Source: JAQVXR01 sp050945755 (GTDB taxonomy: Bacteria; Bacillota; Dehalobacteriia; Dehalobacteriales; Dehalobacteriaceae). Taken from it: a DNA stretch of 5,888 nt. Numbering within the stretch: position 1 is the first letter of the stretch; the number at the start of each line of letters is the position of its first letter. Below, one piece after another: positions 5,142 to 5,888 of this stretch. The notes under the pieces are model-generated. The model searched no databases and was not told the origin of the DNA. It saw nothing but the letters and a program-made list of their open reading frames with translations. Made by a program: the position numbers and the translations under genes. Where the stretch lies: NCBI GenBank assembly GCA_050945755.1, contig JBMNTN010000094.1, positions 1 through 5,888 on the forward strand, read 5' to 3'.

Positions 5142-5888
5142 TACTTTCCACTTTCCTCCTCCAGGCTTTTAATTAATTCGGCAGTATCATGGCCTCCGGT
5201 AAGCTCCAAAAATATATCTTCCAAGCTTTCCTCACCATGACCAACTTTATTGCGCAATTCTTGGGGACTTCCTTGGGCAATTAGCTTACCGTCCTTAAGT
5301 ATAGCTACCCGATGGCACATTCGTTCCGCAATCTCCAGAATATGAGTGGAAACAAGCACAGCCGCACCTTGCTTGGCCATTTCCTGTAGTACATCTTTCA
5401 ATAGACGGGCGCTGGCGGGATCAAGACCGACAGTAGGCTCATCTAATAAGATTACTTTGGGCTGATGAATCAATGCTCCTGCCAAGATCACCTTCTGGCG
5501 CATGCCATGGGAATAACCCTCCAATAATTCATCAGCCCGGTTTTCCAATCCAAACATAACCAGCAGTTGTTCCGTCCTGTTTTTTATCAGTTCTTTTGGT
5601 ACCCGGTAAAGGGCGGCAATCAGATGTAGAAATTCTCGTGCAGAAAGCTTTCCGTATAATTTTGGCTGGTCAGGAACATAGGCCATCAGCCCTTTTGCTT
5701 GAGCAGGATATTTGTTTATGCTATAACCACAGATGAATGCTTCACCTTCGCTAGGTTCTAAAAGACCAGTTAACATTCTGATGGTGGTAGTTTTACCCGC
5801 CCCATTCGGCCCCAAAAAGCCAAGGATCTCTCCTGATTTAACCTCCAAGTTAAGTCCTTTAACCACTGGAACAGAACCATATTTTTTT
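5141..5888 (-). CDS. ABC transporter ATP-binding subunit, N-terminus cut by window edge
   Basis: The frame stays open to the last base. About seven residues before GTG 5866 read KKYGSVP, the usual strand-1 region of an ABC ATPase, so the real start lies just beyond the window and GTG 5866 is not it. Numbering from that GTG, Walker A is GPNGAGKT (19-26) and the Q-loop glutamine is Q67 in VPDQPKLYG. The signature YSHGM (118-122) replaces LSGGQ, Walker B is VILLDEP (138-144) with E143, and the H-loop is STH with H175. All ATP-hydrolysis motifs are intact, and an acidic C-terminal extension follows. The YSHGM form is common in ATPases paired with ABC-2 permeases. It overlaps the permease gene by one base and should power it as a dimer on the inner face of the membrane. 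Nothing shows the substrate. Confidence 0.95.
   Translation of the reverse strand, partial: KKYGSVPVVKGLNLEVKSGEILGFLGPNGAGKTTTIRMLTGLLEPSEGEAFICGYSINKYPAQAKGLMAYVPDQPKLYGKLSAREFLHLIAALYRVPKELIKNRTEQLLVMFGLENRADELLEGYSHGMRQKVILAGALIHQPKVILLDEPTVGLDPASARLLKDVLQEMAKQGAAVLVSTHILEIAERMCHRVAILKDGKLIAQGSPQELRNKVGHGEESLEDIFLELTGGHDTAELIKSLEEESGK

Overview
This window looks like chromosomal DNA from a low-to-moderate GC Gram-positive anaerobe, most likely a clostridium of the Peptococcaceae type. The evidence is a T-box leader with a tryptophan specifier, strong AGGAGG-type ribosome binding sites, good sigma-A-like promoters, intrinsic terminators with U-tracts, and gene families common in Clostridia (TrpB2, DUF2680/YckD-like secreted protein, ABC-2 exporter pair). 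The genus is inference; there is no rRNA or other marker gene.

Layout, left to right. (1) 1-357 (+) is the 3' end of dinB, DNA polymerase IV: the little-finger domain, a beta-clamp-binding motif and the C-terminal tail. (2) 391-867 (-) is a small protein made almost entirely of coiled coil, convergent with dinB. It is built on six 14-residue repeats that are also visible as 42-bp DNA repeats, and it ends in its own terminator. (3) 868-1393 is a divergent control region. It holds a weak promoter for the coiled-coil gene, a strong promoter (TTGACA-17-TATGAT) facing right, and a full T-box riboswitch whose UGG specifier, IIA/B pseudoknot, antiterminator and terminator can all be drawn. (4) 1394-2758 (+) is trpB2, a stand-alone tryptophan synthase beta chain under that T-box. 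(5) 2936-3271 (+) is a small secreted DUF2680 protein with a His-rich tail and its own promoter. (6) A bidirectional terminator at 3279-3305 separates it from a left-facing ABC exporter operon: the permease (3315-5141) preceded by its ATPase (5141 to the window edge, N-terminus cut off), the two overlapping by one base.

How they work together. The T-box and trpB2 form one clear unit: uncharged tRNA-Trp should permit transcription of an enzyme that makes tryptophan from indole and serine. The ABC genes form a second unit, a two-gene membrane exporter of unknown substrate. The dinB, coiled-coil and DUF2680 genes seem to be independent single-gene units. No mobile element, CRISPR array, tRNA or rRNA was seen. 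I found no convincing new multi-gene system; the points most worth a second look are the T-box/trpB2 unit and the amplified coiled-coil gene.
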